From Nocardia sp. NBC_01503 (GTDB taxonomy: Bacteria > Actinomycetota > Actinomycetes > Mycobacteriales > Mycobacteriaceae), in the NCBI RefSeq assembly GCF_036327755.1, contig NZ_CP109596.1, forward strand, positions 186,001-250,000: a DNA stretch of 64,000 nucleotides, read 5' to 3'. The notes under the pieces are model-generated. The model ran no database searches, was not told the origin of the DNA, and worked only from the letters and a program-made list of their open reading frames with translations. The position numbers were made by a program, and so were the translations under genes. Each line of letters starts with the position of its first letter. Position 1 is the first letter of the stretch. Below, piece by piece: positions 27,604-36,952 of this stretch.

Positions 27604-27945
27604 TCAGCGCTTTTCCTTGATCTTCGCGGCCTTGCCACGCAGATCGCGCAGGTAGTACAGCTTCGCGCGGCGGACGTCACCACGGGTGACGACCTCGAGG
27701 TGGTCGATGTTCGGCGAGTGCACCGGGAAGGTGCGCTCCACGCCGACACCGAACGACACCTTGCGCACGGTGAAGGTCTCGCGGATGCCACCGTTCTGAC
27801 GGCGGATCACGACGCCCTTGAAGACCTGGACGCGCTCCTTGTTGCCTTCGATAACCTTCACGTGCACGTTGACCGTGTCACCCGGGCGGAATGCCGGGAT
27901 GTCGCTACGCAGCGACTTTTCGTCGACGAAGTCGAGGGTGTTCAT
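27604..27945 (-). CDS. rplS: 50S ribosomal protein L19
   Basis: A 113-aa protein of standard size with [40 protein letters not shown] and the end [19 protein letters not shown]. It sits at the 30S-50S interface. Its own terminator follows. Confidence 0.98.
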   Translation of the reverse strand: MNTLDFVDEKSLRSDIPAFRPGDTVNVHVKVIEGNKERVQVFKGVVIRRQNGGIRETFTVRKVSFGVGVERTFPVHSPNIDHLEVVTRGDVRRAKLYYLRDLRGKAAKIKEKR

Positions 27946-28113
27946 TTCCGTCCTTATTGGATTCGCGCGAACAGAGGAACCTGGCGGCTACCTCCCGAGC
28001 GGGAGATGCTCTACCGGTTCGTGCTCCGGATAATTGGGCGGTGCCCGGGCATGCGAGCGCCCAAGGCAACCTGAGTATTGTGCCAGACGAAACCGCACCC
28101 CTTGTAATCGGGG

Positions 28114-29781
28114 CTAGGAGCGGGAGTTCGCCCGGGTTATCGCCGATGCTATATCGGAGACCAGCGGCGGGTAATCAGTGCGTCCCGTGACCACCTGCAG
28201 GAAAACCAGACAGTCTTGCGCTGCCGCGGCAACCTCCAGGCATTCGCGTAGTTCGCCGACCGTGGTCGCGCGCAGTGTCAGCACCGAGTCCTCATCGCCG
28301 CCGAAGGCGTGCGGGAGTTCGGACCAGCGCCAGGGGGCGATGTCGTTGTACGGGGCGTTCGGTCCGTGGATGGCGCGTTCGATGGCGTAGCCGTCATTGT
28401 CGACCAGGACGATGACGCCGGTGAGCCGCTCACGAATCCAGGTGCCCAACTCCTGGATGGAGAGCTGCGCCGCACCGTCGCCGATCACCAGCACGGCGCG
28501 GCGATCCGGACAGGCCAGGCCCGCGCCCAGCGCGGCGGGCAGGGCGTAGCCGATGGAGCCCCAGAGCGGCTGGCCCATGAAGGTGATGCCGGTCGGCATG
28601 CGCAGGGTCGCCAGGCCGAAGAAGGCCGAACCCTGGTCCGCGACAACCACATTGTTGTTGTCGAGGGCTCCGGCGATGAGCGGCCAGAGCGTGGCCTGGG
28701 TGAGGGGGGTTTCATTGGCGTCGGTGACCATCGGGATGACATCGGCGGTCGGCATCGTCTTGTCCGGATCGGCGAACTCTTCGGTGAGATCGGTGAGCAC
28801 CTCCAGCGCGGCCGTCAGCGAGAGCGGGGCGAAGGCGTCGACACCGCCGATGACCGTGCGCTCCGGGCCGATATCGATGGTGCGGCGCGGGTCGATGCGA
28901 TGACTGAATCCGGCGGTGATGCTGTCGGTGTACTGCACGCCGACGGTCACCAGGCGTTCGGCGTCCTCGACCGCGGCGCGCACGCTCTCGGGTGAGGCCG
29001 CGCCGGTGTAGACGCCCAGGAAGTTCGGGGTCGATTCGTCGACCAGGGTTTTGCCCCAGGCCAGGGTGGCGTACGGCAGATCGCCGGAGGCGAGCAGACC
29101 GCGCAGTTGATCGGTCGCGCCGATGCGATTGACGAAGATGTCGGCCAGTATCGTCACGCGTCGCTCGGCGAGGAATTCGCGGGCGGCCACGGCGAAAGCG
29201 GCTCGCGCGCCGTCGCTGCTGAAGTCGGCGGGTGGTGACAGGCGCGCGGTCGGCGGGTCGACCGCCATGCGCGCGGTATCGGTGGCGAGCATCAGATAGC
29301 CCGGACGGCGGTGCACCAGAACGGAATTCAGTACCCGGTCGATCTCCTGGCAGGCATCGGCGGCACCGAGATCGGCCTGGGCGCAGGTGACCTCGGCGGC
29401 GATCCGGCGGAAGTGGTGGAAGTCCCCGTCGCCGAGTGTGTGATGGATGATCCGGTGATTGGCCTGAATGTCCTTGGCCGGGACACCGACAATGTGCACG
29501 ACCGGGACGTATTCGGCGTAACTGCCCGCGATCGCGTTGACGGCGCTGAGCTCGCCGACACCGTAGGTGGTGACGACCGCGCCGATCCCGCGTAGTCGCG
29601 CGTACCCGTCGGCCGCGTAGCCGGCATTGAGTTCATTGGCGCTGCCGACCCATCGCAGGCCCGGATGCCGGACCACATGATCTAGGAACTGCAGGTTGAA
29701 ATCGCCAGGTACCCCGAATATTTCGGTGACTCCGAGTTCGTGGAGCCGATCGAGCAGATAATCGCCGACAACGTAGCCCAT
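28114..29781 (-). CDS. Alpha-keto-acid/indolepyruvate decarboxylase (thiamine diphosphate)
   Basis: A 555-aa ThDP enzyme. The N-terminal Pyr domain has HELGVTEIFGVPGDFNLQFL and the ThDP-activating Glu in GSANELNAGYAADGYAR; HHTLGDGDFHHF is the HH motif of the pyruvate/indolepyruvate decarboxylase branch. The C-terminal PP domain has the cofactor motif from VLVIGDGAAQLSIQELG to VDNDGYAIE. It resembles mycobacterial branched-chain keto acid decarboxylase. ATG 29781 is the natural start. Its intrusion next to rplS is an accessory placement. Confidence 0.9.
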   Translation of the reverse strand: MGYVVGDYLLDRLHELGVTEIFGVPGDFNLQFLDHVVRHPGLRWVGSANELNAGYAADGYARLRGIGAVVTTYGVGELSAVNAIAGSYAEYVPVVHIVGVPAKDIQANHRIIHHTLGDGDFHHFRRIAAEVTCAQADLGAADACQEIDRVLNSVLVHRRPGYLMLATDTARMAVDPPTARLSPPADFSSDGARAAFAVAAREFLAERRVTILADIFVNRIGATDQLRGLLASGDLPYATLAWGKTLVDESTPNFLGVYTGAASPESVRAAVEDAERLVTVGVQYTDSITAGFSHRIDPRRTIDIGPERTVIGGVDAFAPLSLTAALEVLTDLTEEFADPDKTMPTADVIPMVTDANETPLTQATLWPLIAGALDNNNVVVADQGSAFFGLATLRMPTGITFMGQPLWGSIGYALPAALGAGLACPDRRAVLVIGDGAAQLSIQELGTWIRERLTGVIVLVDNDGYAIERAIHGPNAPYNDIAPWRWSELPHAFGGDEDSVLTLRATTVGELRECLEVAAAAQDCLVFLQVVTGRTDYPPLVSDIASAITRANSRS

Positions 29782-29806
29782 GCTCAAACCCTGGCATGCC
29801 GATCGC

Positions 29807-30676
29807 TCAGTCAGCGATCTTTCGGCTACCCAGGTGTGGCGTGGGTAATGGTGCGGAGGGCGCGGGCACCACGGTGCGCACCAACTCCTCCTCGGCGGCG
29901 CGTCGCACATGGGCGACATCGGGGCTACCGGCCACCAGATCCTGCAGGAAGATCTTGGCGCGAATCACCGGCCGCCGATACCTGCGTTCGCGCACGATCG
30001 CACGCCGCATCCGCCCACGGCGAGTGCCGTAACGCCAGCGTGCCCACGGCGCACCCGGCCGACTCAAGCGCAGCGCGCCGACGAACAGCAGCGGCGGGAA
30101 GAACATGCCGAACAGGCCGGTCCAAATCTTGCCCTTGGCAATGACAATCGCGGCCAGCAGCAGATTCACCACCGCGAAGACGACGATCACCACGCGTTCG
30201 GCGGTACCCGGATCCGAGCGCAGATCATTGATGTCCAGCAACCACAGTGGATGAAAACCCAGCAGCAGCAACCCGGTCACCGCGACCGCGACGAATACGG
30301 CGTCGACCGAAGTGCGGCCCTGCTCCTCCCAGTACACGTCACGCAGGTAGTAGATGAGCGCGAACTCGTCCAGCACCAGCGCCGCGCCCACACCGAAGAC
30401 CGCCGCCACCGCACCGACCACACCGCTGCTGCTGTCGTACAGCGTCACCAGGCCGACACCGGAACCCAGTACCAGGATCACGCCGAAGACCATGTGGTGG
30501 ATGTGCACATCGCCCGCGCGGACGTTCCCGGGCCACCAGCGCACCTGTTTGCGGATGAGCCGCACGCTGATGCGGATCAGGATGAAGCCGATGATGAAGC
30601 CGAGCAGCAGGCAGGCCAGGGGTAGGCGGCCGTTGTCGATGACGTCGTCCTCCCACCACCGGTGAAAACCTCTCAT
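29807..30676 (-). CDS. Conserved multi-pass membrane protein, function unknown
   Basis: A 289-aa protein with about seven helices in the first 210 residues, including LACLLLGFIIGFILIRISV, then GDVHIHHMVFGVILVLGSGV with two or three His and LVLDEFALIYYLRDVYWEEQ. The C-terminal 80 residues are basic and cytoplasmic (RRGRMRRAIVRERRYRRP). The His/Asp/Glu pattern suggests metal or lipid binding, but I do not recognise a named family. Upstream of it lies the inverted-repeat element. Confidence 0.75.
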   Translation of the reverse strand: MRGFHRWWEDDVIDNGRLPLACLLLGFIIGFILIRISVRLIRKQVRWWPGNVRAGDVHIHHMVFGVILVLGSGVGLVTLYDSSSGVVGAVAAVFGVGAALVLDEFALIYYLRDVYWEEQGRTSVDAVFVAVAVTGLLLLGFHPLWLLDINDLRSDPGTAERVVIVVFAVVNLLLAAIVIAKGKIWTGLFGMFFPPLLFVGALRLSRPGAPWARWRYGTRRGRMRRAIVRERRYRRPVIRAKIFLQDLVAGSPDVAHVRRAAEEELVRTVVPAPSAPLPTPHLGSRKIAD

Positions 30677-30801
30677 GCCACTCTCGTCTCCGGGATCCGC
30701 TCATAAGGTCATTGCCGAGCCTAGCCATGGGTTGTGGATGCCCATGTCAGGGCTATTCTCCCGCGCGAGATCGGCCGTCGAATGAACCTCCGGCTACGAC
30801 T

Positions 30802-30993
30802 CGGGGCCTACGTAGCAGACTCGGACGAATCACCTTCAGCCTCAGCGGGGTTCGGAGGATGGCCACGATTTTTCAGCGTGGTTACCTCGCCTGCCGTACC
30901 CGGCTTTCGCTCCCCCTTTTGGGAGCACACTCTCACCTACCAGCCTGGTCGGCCGGCCGTGGGAACCTTCAGAACCCCAACGACAAAAAACAA
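30802..30993 (+). repeat. Left arm of a large imperfect inverted repeat
   Basis: This arm of about 190 bp is the inverted, diverged partner of 31213-31402. Nearly identical blocks shared with the right arm are CAGCGGGGTTCGG, CCACGATTTTTCAG, GTGGTTACCTCGCCTGCCGT, ACCCGGCTTTCGCTCCCC, GGTCGGCCGG and GGGAACCTTCAGAACC. Short indels and a replaced stretch after CTCCCC separate them. No gene-like frame continues out of it with a start signal. Confidence 0.8.
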
Positions 30994-31183
30994 GAGACCA
31001 AGAACCAAGACAAAAGACGCCAGGACCAGAGGAACCACCCGCACGAAGTAGACAATCCGGGCAAAGTGGGCCGCCTCGGGGTGCCCGTACCCCACTTCCG
31101 AGGTGACCGCACCACTGACACAGGGCTATCACACCCCGCGTACTGGTATCACACCCCGTACAAGGGGTGTGCGGGTTAGACAC
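30842..31183 (-). CDS. Uncertain open frame with three CxxC pairs inside the inverted-repeat element
   Basis: From GTG 31183 the frame encodes 113 aa. It carries PCTGCDT, LCQWCGHLG and LCPDCLLRAG, spacing that resembles a zinc ribbon. The second half runs through the left repeat arm and looks like translated repeat rather than protein. No clear ribosome site precedes the GTG. It may be a real small zinc-binding protein, a remnant of one, or chance in GC-rich DNA. Confidence 0.25.
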   Translation of the reverse strand: MSNPHTPCTGCDTSTRGVIALCQWCGHLGSGVRAPRGGPLCPDCLLRAGGSSGPGVFCLGSWSLVFCRWGSEGSHGRPTRLVGESVLPKGGAKAGYGRRGNHAEKSWPSSEPR

Positions 31184-31193
31184 GGGGTGTGAT
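31127..31193. repeat. Four-copy CACACCCC dyad in the spacer of the inverted repeat
   Basis: CACACCCC occurs at 31130-31137 and 31150-31157; its complement GGGGTGTG occurs at 31164-31171 and 31184-31191. Both pairs share one exact symmetry centre at 31160/31161. The outer pair extends to ATCACACCCCG/CGGGGTGTGAT. This looks like a protein-binding array or a structured RNA stem. Confidence 0.7.
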
Positions 31194-31212
31194 GACTTCG
31201 AGGGTGGGGGAG

Positions 31213-31402
31213 TTTGTTTTTTCGTGGTGGTTCTGAAGGTTCCCGCTACCGGCCGACCCGGCTGGGGCGCGAGTATTCGCGCCCGAGTGGGGAGCGAAAG
31301 CCGGGTACGGCAGGCGAGGTAACCACTCTGAAAAATCGTGGCATTCTGCCGAACCCCGCTGGAACGTGATGCCCCGCAGGGCATTCGGCTACGAAGGCCC
31401 CG
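31213..31402 (-). repeat. Right arm of the large imperfect inverted repeat
   Basis: Inverted partner of 30802-30993 (see there). The inner edge is T-rich (TTTGTTTTTTCG), matching the A-rich inner edge of the left arm; the outer edge is AGGCCCCG. Together with the 219-bp spacer the unit spans about 600 bp in the gap between a membrane protein gene and tex. No target-site duplication was recognised. Confidence 0.8.
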
Positions 31403-31444
31403 GGTACATCCCCTTCTACCGTCCCATTCGACCGATTCCCCGGG

Positions 31445-31523
31445 AGAGACGTACACCGATGTACTCACGCAGGCAAACGTCGAGTAGACCCCTGCGTGAG
31501 TACATCCATGTTGATTCGTCTCT
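31445..31523 (-). terminator. Long two-part hairpin downstream of tex
   Basis: ATGTACTCACGCAGG (31459-31473) pairs perfectly with CCTGCGTGAGTACAT (31491-31505) around a 17-nt loop. The outer AGAGACG (31445-31451) and CGTCTCT (31517-31523) can extend it with internal loops. It lies 20 bases past the tex stop and probably ends that transcript. Confidence 0.7.
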
Positions 31524-31543
31524 GCCGACCGGTAGGTACGGAG

Positions 31544-34036
31544 CTACTTGCCGAAGCCAGCGCGGCGGAGGGCGTCGGCCATCGAGCCGGAGGGCGCGGC
31601 TTGCGGGCGGTTGCCGCCCTGGCCACCGCGGGCACCGCCGCCACCTTGGCCACCGCGAGCGCCACCGGCACCCTGGCCGCCGCGCGCAGCACCACCGCCA
31701 CCCTGGCCGCCCCGGGGGTTATTGCCTTGGCCGCCCTGGCGGGCACCGCCGCCTTGCCCCTGGCCCTGGGGCCGCTGGCCCTGGCCGCCGCGCGGACGGC
31801 CTTCGCCGCGTTCGGGTTTGGGTGCGCCGGGCTCGTCGTCGAGGCGGAGGGACAGGCCGATGCGCTGGCGTTGGACGTCCACCTCCATGACCTTGACCTT
31901 GACCACATCGCCGGATTTCACGACCTCGCGAGGGTCCTTGATGAAGTTGTGTGACATGGCGGAGACGTGGACGAGGCCGTCCTGGTGGACGCCGATGTCG
32001 ATGAAGGCGCCGAAGGCCGCGACATTGGTGACCACGCCTTCCAGGACCATGCCGGGCTTCAGGTCGGCGACTTTTTCGATGCCAGCGGCGAATTCGGCGG
32101 TTTTGAATTCGGGGCGGGGGTCGCGACCGGGCTTCTCCAGTTCGGCGATGATGTCGGTGACCGTGGGGACGCCGAAGCGTTCGTCGGTGAAGTCGGCCGG
32201 GCGCAGGGCGCGCAGGGCCGTCGTATTGCCGATGAGTTCGTGCATGCCGCGGCCGCTGGCCTCGAGCATGCGGCGGACCACCGGATATGCCTCGGGGTGG
32301 ACCGAGGAGGTGTCCAGGGGGTCGTCACCGTTGCGGATGCGGAGGAAGCCCGCGCACTGTTCGAAGGCCTTGGGGCCCAGGCGTGGAACGCTCAGCAGCG
32401 CGGTGCGGCTGCGGAACGGTCCATTGGCGTCGCGGTGGGCGACAATGCTTTCCGCGACCGCGCCGCTGATACCGGAGACGCGCGACAGCAGCGGAACCGA
32501 GGCGGTGTTGACGTCGACGCCGACCGCGTTCACGGCGTCTTCGACGACCGCGCCGAGGGAGCGGGCGAGCAGCGTCTCGGAGATGTCGTGCTGGTACTGG
32601 CCGACGCCGATGGACTTCGGGTCGATCTTCACCAGCTCGGCCAGGGGGTCCTGGAGGCGGCGGGCGATGGAGACCGCGCCACGCAGTGAGACATCCATAT
32701 CGGGCAGCTCCACCGAGGCGTACGCGGAGGCGGAGTACACCGACGCGCCCGCTTCGGAGACCACGATCTTGGTGGGCTTGTTCTCCGGAATACGCGAGAT
32801 GAGTTCGGCGGCAAGGGCATCGGTTTCGCGCGAGGCGGTGCCGTTGCCGATGGCGATGAGCTCCACCTTGAAGCGCGCCACCAGTGCGCCCAGCACCGCG
32901 AGGGATTTCTCGGTCTGTCCGGTGTGCGGGTAGATGACCTCGGTGGCGACGCACTTGCCGGTGGCATCGACCACGGCGACCTTCACACCGGTGCGGAAGC
33001 CGGGGTCCAGACCCATGGTGGTGCGGGTGCCCGCGGGTGCGGCCAGCAGCAGATCGCGCAGGTTCATGGCGAAGACGTCGACGGCGTCGCGCTCGGCGGA
33101 CTGGCGCAGTCGCATGCGGATATCGATGCCCATGCTCACCTGGAGCTTGGTGCGCCAGGCCCAGCGCACGGTGTCGAGCAGCCAGGTGTCGGCGGCGCGG
33201 CCCTGGGCGGCGATGCCGAACTTGTGGGCGATGCGGCCTTCGTAGATGGTGCGCTCGCCGGGTTCGGGCTCTTCGGTGTCGGCCTCGAGGTGCAGGGTGA
33301 GCACCTCTTCCTTCTCACCGCGCAGCAGCGCGAGGATGCGGTGCGACGGCAGCTTCGAGAACGGCTCGCTGAATTCGAAGTAGTCGGCGAACTTCGCGCC
33401 CGCCTCTTCCTTGCCCGCGCGCACGCTGGAGCTGATCTGCCCGCGATTCCACATCAGCTCGCGCAATTCACCGACCAGGTCGGCGTCCTCGGCGAAGCGC
33501 TCCACCAGGATCGAGCGCGCGCCGTCGAGCTGTTCGGCGTTGTACTGCGCGGGATCGGTGGTCGGATCGTTGATCAGGGCATCGGCGACGGGCTCGTGTC
33601 CGGCCTCGCGCGCGATCTGCGCCTTGGTGCGCCGCTTGGGCTTGTACGGCAGGTAGATGTCTTCCAGGCGGGCCTTGGTGTCGGCGAGCATGATCTGCGC
33701 GTGCAGCGCGTCATCCAATTTGCCCTGACCGCGGATGGATTCGATGATCGATCCCCGGCGCTCGTCGAGTTCGCGCAGGTAGTGCAGGCGCTCGTCGAGC
33801 TGGCGCAGTTGCGCGTCGTCCAGGCCGCCGGTGACCTCCTTGCGGTACCGGGCCACGAACGGAACGGTGGATCCGGCGTCGAGGAGTTCGACGGCGGCAC
33901 GCACCTGTTCTTCCCGTACCCCCAGCTCGTCGGCGATACGGCGGCCGACACTGGCTAGGCGGACGGTTCCGGTTCCGGTGGAGCTGACGGTGTCTGCGTT
34001 GACAGGTTCGGAGGCTATCGTCACGCCCGCAGACAC
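31544..34036 (-). CDS. tex: Tex-type RNA-binding transcription accessory protein with RGG-like tail
   Basis: An 830-aa protein. It has the N-terminal Tex domain (ELLDAGSTVPFVARYRKEVT), the YqgF-like domain (TMGLDPGFRTGVKVAVVD), helix-hairpin-helix units (SRVSGISGAVAESIVAHRD), and an S1 domain near 650-720 (LEGVVTNVAAFGAFIDIGVH). The last 80 residues are repeats of GGQG, RGG and GGGA, an RGG-like RNA-binding tail, ending SMADALRRAGFGK. The start is GTG 34036 or 34024. Tex helps transcription-linked RNA handling and stress tolerance. Confidence 0.95.
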   Translation of the reverse strand: MSAGVTIASEPVNADTVSSTGTGTVRLASVGRRIADELGVREEQVRAAVELLDAGSTVPFVARYRKEVTGGLDDAQLRQLDERLHYLRELDERRGSIIESIRGQGKLDDALHAQIMLADTKARLEDIYLPYKPKRRTKAQIAREAGHEPVADALINDPTTDPAQYNAEQLDGARSILVERFAEDADLVGELRELMWNRGQISSSVRAGKEEAGAKFADYFEFSEPFSKLPSHRILALLRGEKEEVLTLHLEADTEEPEPGERTIYEGRIAHKFGIAAQGRAADTWLLDTVRWAWRTKLQVSMGIDIRMRLRQSAERDAVDVFAMNLRDLLLAAPAGTRTTMGLDPGFRTGVKVAVVDATGKCVATEVIYPHTGQTEKSLAVLGALVARFKVELIAIGNGTASRETDALAAELISRIPENKPTKIVVSEAGASVYSASAYASVELPDMDVSLRGAVSIARRLQDPLAELVKIDPKSIGVGQYQHDISETLLARSLGAVVEDAVNAVGVDVNTASVPLLSRVSGISGAVAESIVAHRDANGPFRSRTALLSVPRLGPKAFEQCAGFLRIRNGDDPLDTSSVHPEAYPVVRRMLEASGRGMHELIGNTTALRALRPADFTDERFGVPTVTDIIAELEKPGRDPRPEFKTAEFAAGIEKVADLKPGMVLEGVVTNVAAFGAFIDIGVHQDGLVHVSAMSHNFIKDPREVVKSGDVVKVKVMEVDVQRQRIGLSLRLDDEPGAPKPERGEGRPRGGQGQRPQGQGQGGGARQGGQGNNPRGGQGGGGAARGGQGAGGARGGQGGGGARGGQGGNRPQAAPSGSMADALRRAGFGK

Positions 34037-34149
34037 TACCGTCGTACGGGGACAAGGCTGAACAGTGCCGCACCGAAAGACCGGATAGTCGCACTCGCCG
34101 GGATTTTCGACACACCGCGAGACACGCGGAAACGCGAACGGCGCGAAGG

Positions 34150-34848
34150 TTACTCGCCGGTCGGGGGCAGCAGATCGGGGCGGCGTTCCCGGGTGCGCTC
34201 CAGGGACTGCTCATGCCGCCAGGCGTCGATCTTGGCGTGATTGCCCGAGAGCAGGATCTCCGGGACGTCCAGACCGCGCCAGGAGACCGGACGGGTGTAG
34301 CTGGGCCCCTCGAGCAGTCCGTCGGAGAACGAATCCTGTTCGTGTGACTGCTGATTGCCGAGCACGCCGGGAATCAGGCGGACGACGGCCTCGGTCATGA
34401 CGAGCACCGCGGCCTCCCCGCCGATCAGCACGTAGTCGCCGATGCTGACCTCTTCGACGCGTACGCGCCGGGCGGCATCATCGAAAACCCGCTGATCGAT
34501 GCCCTCGTAGCGTCCACAGGCGAACACCAAATGCTTTTCGGCGGACCATCTTTCGGCGGTCCGCTGGGTGAACGGCACACCGGCGGGGGTGGGCACCACC
34601 AGCAACGCGTCGTCCGGGCACACATCGTCCAGCGCCGGACCCCACACCGTGGGCTTCATGACCATGCCGGGCCCACCGCCGTACGGGGTGTCGTCGACGG
34701 CCTTGTGCACGTCATGGGTCCACCCGCGCAGATCGTGCACGCCGACCTCGAGCAGCCCCTTGTCGATCGCCTTGCCCAGCAAGGCCGTTCGCAGCGGCTC
34801 CAGGTATTCGGGGAAGATCGTGACGACGTCGATTCGCATCGCGCTCAC
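34150..34848 (-). CDS. trmD: tRNA (guanine-N1)-methyltransferase TrmD
   Basis: A 232-aa SPOUT enzyme making m1G37. Signatures: [49 protein letters not shown] and the knot [20 protein letters not shown]. Its start overlaps the rimM stop by 4 bases, so the two are coupled. Confidence 0.97.
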   Translation of the reverse strand: MSAMRIDVVTIFPEYLEPLRTALLGKAIDKGLLEVGVHDLRGWTHDVHKAVDDTPYGGGPGMVMKPTVWGPALDDVCPDDALLVVPTPAGVPFTQRTAERWSAEKHLVFACGRYEGIDQRVFDDAARRVRVEEVSIGDYVLIGGEAAVLVMTEAVVRLIPGVLGNQQSHEQDSFSDGLLEGPSYTRPVSWRGLDVPEILLSGNHAKIDAWRHEQSLERTRERRPDLLPPTGE

Positions 34849-35381
34849 TCCGGATCCAGCAGACCCTCGGGCGGATCGATGACGATCAGCGAGTCCGCGA
34901 TCGAGACGGTCGGAACCATGGCATTCACGAAGGGCACCAGGATCTCTCGCCCCGCGGGCGGGAATCCCTCGGCCGCGGTGATCGAAAGCAGTTCTCCCGC
35001 AGCGGAATGCAGGACTTCGCGCACCTTGCCGACGACAGTGCCGTCACCGAGCTGCACTGTCAGACCTTCGAGTTCGTGATCGTAGTACTCGTCCGACTCC
35101 TCCGAAGGCGGCAGATCGGCGGTATCGATCACAAAGAGCATGCCGCGCAACGCATCCGCGGCTTCACGCGTGACGAGCCCGTCCAGACGCACGAGAAGCC
35201 GGCCCGAGTGCTCCCGGGCCGACTCCACGACGTACTGGTTGATCTGCTTCGCCTTCGGCAGCCGCCCCTTGAGGGTGCTGCCGGGCGCGAAACGCAGATC
35301 CGGCTCGTCGGTGCGGACCTCTACGACGAGTTCGCCGCGCACTCCGTGCGACTTGGCGACCCGCCCGACGACGAGTTCCAT
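34845..35381 (-). CDS. rimM: Ribosome maturation factor RimM
   Basis: A 178-aa protein. The N-terminal domain has [20 protein letters not shown]; the PRC-barrel domain has [20 protein letters not shown] and ends [20 protein letters not shown]. It binds S19 during 30S maturation. It lies 2 bases after khpA and overlaps trmD. Confidence 0.96.
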   Translation of the reverse strand: MELVVGRVAKSHGVRGELVVEVRTDEPDLRFAPGSTLKGRLPKAKQINQYVVESAREHSGRLLVRLDGLVTREAADALRGMLFVIDTADLPPSEESDEYYDHELEGLTVQLGDGTVVGKVREVLHSAAGELLSITAAEGFPPAGREILVPFVNAMVPTVSIADSLIVIDPPEGLLDPE

Positions 35382-35383
35382 CT

Positions 35384-35626
35384 CTATTGATCCGTGTCGA
35401 CCACGTCGACGCGAATGCCCTTACCGCCGATACCGGCGACGAGGGTGCGCAGTGCGGTGGCGGTACGACCACCGCGACCGATCACCTTGCCCAGATCATC
35501 GGGGTGCACGTGCACCTCGACGGTCCGGCCACGACGGCTGGTGATCAGCTCGACGTGGACATCGTCCGGATTGGCGACGATGCCGCGAACCAGATGTTCG
35601 ACGGCATCGGCGACGACGGCCGTCAT
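35384..35626 (-). CDS. khpA: KH-domain RNA-binding protein KhpA
   Basis: An 80-aa single KH domain with LVRGIVANPDDVHVELITSR and the GxxG loop in LGKVIGRGGRTATALRTLV. Such proteins bind RNA, in Gram-positives often with KhpB/EloR. Its ATG overlaps the rpsP TAA by one base. Confidence 0.95.
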   Translation of the reverse strand: MTAVVADAVEHLVRGIVANPDDVHVELITSRRGRTVEVHVHPDDLGKVIGRGGRTATALRTLVAGIGGKGIRVDVVDTDQ

Positions 35627-36072
35627 TACTCGGCAGCCGGGGTCTCGGCAGCCTCGGTGGAAGCCTCTGCGGCTTCCTCCTTCTTGGCGGCCTTCTTCTT
35701 CGGGGTGACGGCCTCGGCGGTGGGCTCGCTGTCGGCGGCGGCCAGCGCGGCGTTGAACAGGTCCAGCTTGGACGGCTTGGGGGCCTTGGTCTTCAGGGTG
35801 CCCTCGGCGCCCGGCAGGCCCTTGAACTTCTGCCAGTCGCCGGTGATCTCCAGCAGACGCTGCACGGGCTCGGTCGGCTGCGCGCCGACACCCAGCCAGT
35901 ACTGCGCGCGCTCGGAATCGATCTGGATGAGCGAGGGCTCTTCCTTGGGCTGGTAGATGCCGATGGATTCGATCGCGCGGCCGTCACGACGGGTACGGGC
36001 ATCGGCGACGACGATGCGGTACTGCGGGTTGCGGATCTTGCCCATGCGGGTCAGCTTGATACGAACAGCCAT
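35626..36072 (-). CDS. rpsP: 30S ribosomal protein S16
   Basis: A 148-aa protein. The ribosomal part is the first 85 residues ([50 protein letters not shown]). The rest is an Ala/Lys/Glu-rich tail, usual in this lineage. First gene of rpsP-khpA-rimM-trmD. ATG 36072 is chosen over the longer frame because it begins the S16 fold. Confidence 0.97.
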   Translation of the reverse strand: MAVRIKLTRMGKIRNPQYRIVVADARTRRDGRAIESIGIYQPKEEPSLIQIDSERAQYWLGVGAQPTEPVQRLLEITGDWQKFKGLPGAEGTLKTKAPKPSKLDLFNAALAAADSEPTAEAVTPKKKAAKKEEAAEASTEAAETPAAE

Positions 36073-36273
36073 TAGCTGTGCCTTTCGATGGCGGCCTTCC
36101 ACACGGGAGGGCCTGATTGGTCACGGCGCAATTCAGCAGCCCACACGGGGTGGGCCCGGTTTTGCGTTGAGTGTGTGACCGCCGCGCGGAACGTATCCGG
36201 AGACGGGCTGCACTGTCCTCGATGAGGACGATCGACCATTCTGCCAGACGGGCCACACGCCTCGGAAATCGGG

Positions 36274-36828
36274 CTAGTCGGTGCGGTAGCGCAGCAGCAC
36301 GATGCCGGAGCGGAACCGCTTGTTCTCGATCAGCCGCAGCGACGGCACCTTGGCGCCCTCGGGGAACATGCGTGCACCCTGTCCGAGCACCACGGGATAG
36401 ACGAACAGCCGGTATTCGTCTACAAGTCCGGCGGCGGTCAGATCGTGAACCAGGGTGATACTGCCGGTGCTGACGATATCTTTGCCCGGCTGCTGTTTGA
36501 GCACGCGGACCTCATCGAGGTCCCGCAGCACCTCGGAGTTCTGCCAGCCCGGATCGCCCATGGTCCGTGAGACCGCGTATTTGCGCATCTCGTTCAGTTC
36601 GGCGGTGATGCCGGTTTCATCGTCGGCCTGTTTCGGCCAGTACTCGCGCATGCCTTCGAAGGTGACCCGCCCGTACAGCACCGCATCGCAGTTCTCGGTG
36701 TGTTTCATGAGTTCGGCGAGTACATCGTCGGTTTCGCCGTGTTCGCCCGCGCCGACGCTGAACCAGCCCTGGCTGGCGTCGATGACTCCGTCGAGCGTGA
36801 TGTTCTGTGTGACAACCAGATCCCGCAT
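36274..36828 (-). CDS. RibD C-terminal/dihydrofolate reductase-like protein
   Basis: A 184-aa protein. DLVVTQNITLDGVIDASQGW is the DHFR-like N-terminal block; DAVLYGRVTFEGMREYWPKQ, DIVSTGSITLVHDLTAAGLV and EYRLFVYPVVLGQGARMF are the RibD_C signature. The family is probably NADPH-dependent; the substrate is unknown. GGAGG lies 6 bases before ATG 36828, better than the upstream TTG. Confidence 0.9.
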   Translation of the reverse strand: MRDLVVTQNITLDGVIDASQGWFSVGAGEHGETDDVLAELMKHTENCDAVLYGRVTFEGMREYWPKQADDETGITAELNEMRKYAVSRTMGDPGWQNSEVLRDLDEVRVLKQQPGKDIVSTGSITLVHDLTAAGLVDEYRLFVYPVVLGQGARMFPEGAKVPSLRLIENKRFRSGIVLLRYRTD

Positions 36829-36952
36829 GATCAACCTCCCGGTCGTGAAACGTCCTTCGACTCAGGACTCCCTTGGGACCCGGAATTCATCGGTCGGACA
36901 TGCGACAGCCCACCGAAGCCCGCGCGACCTCGATGGGCTGGTGTGCGTGCGG

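Noticed and set aside
28014-28113. Possible RNA gene between rplS and the decarboxylase
   Set aside because: No cloverleaf, no conserved loop sequence and no strong stem were found.
30712-31179. Plus-strand open frame of 155 codons across the left repeat arm
   Set aside because: It lacks a ribosome site, reads through the repeat and poly-A-like inner edge, and its codon use is not coding-like. It is explained by the inverted repeat.
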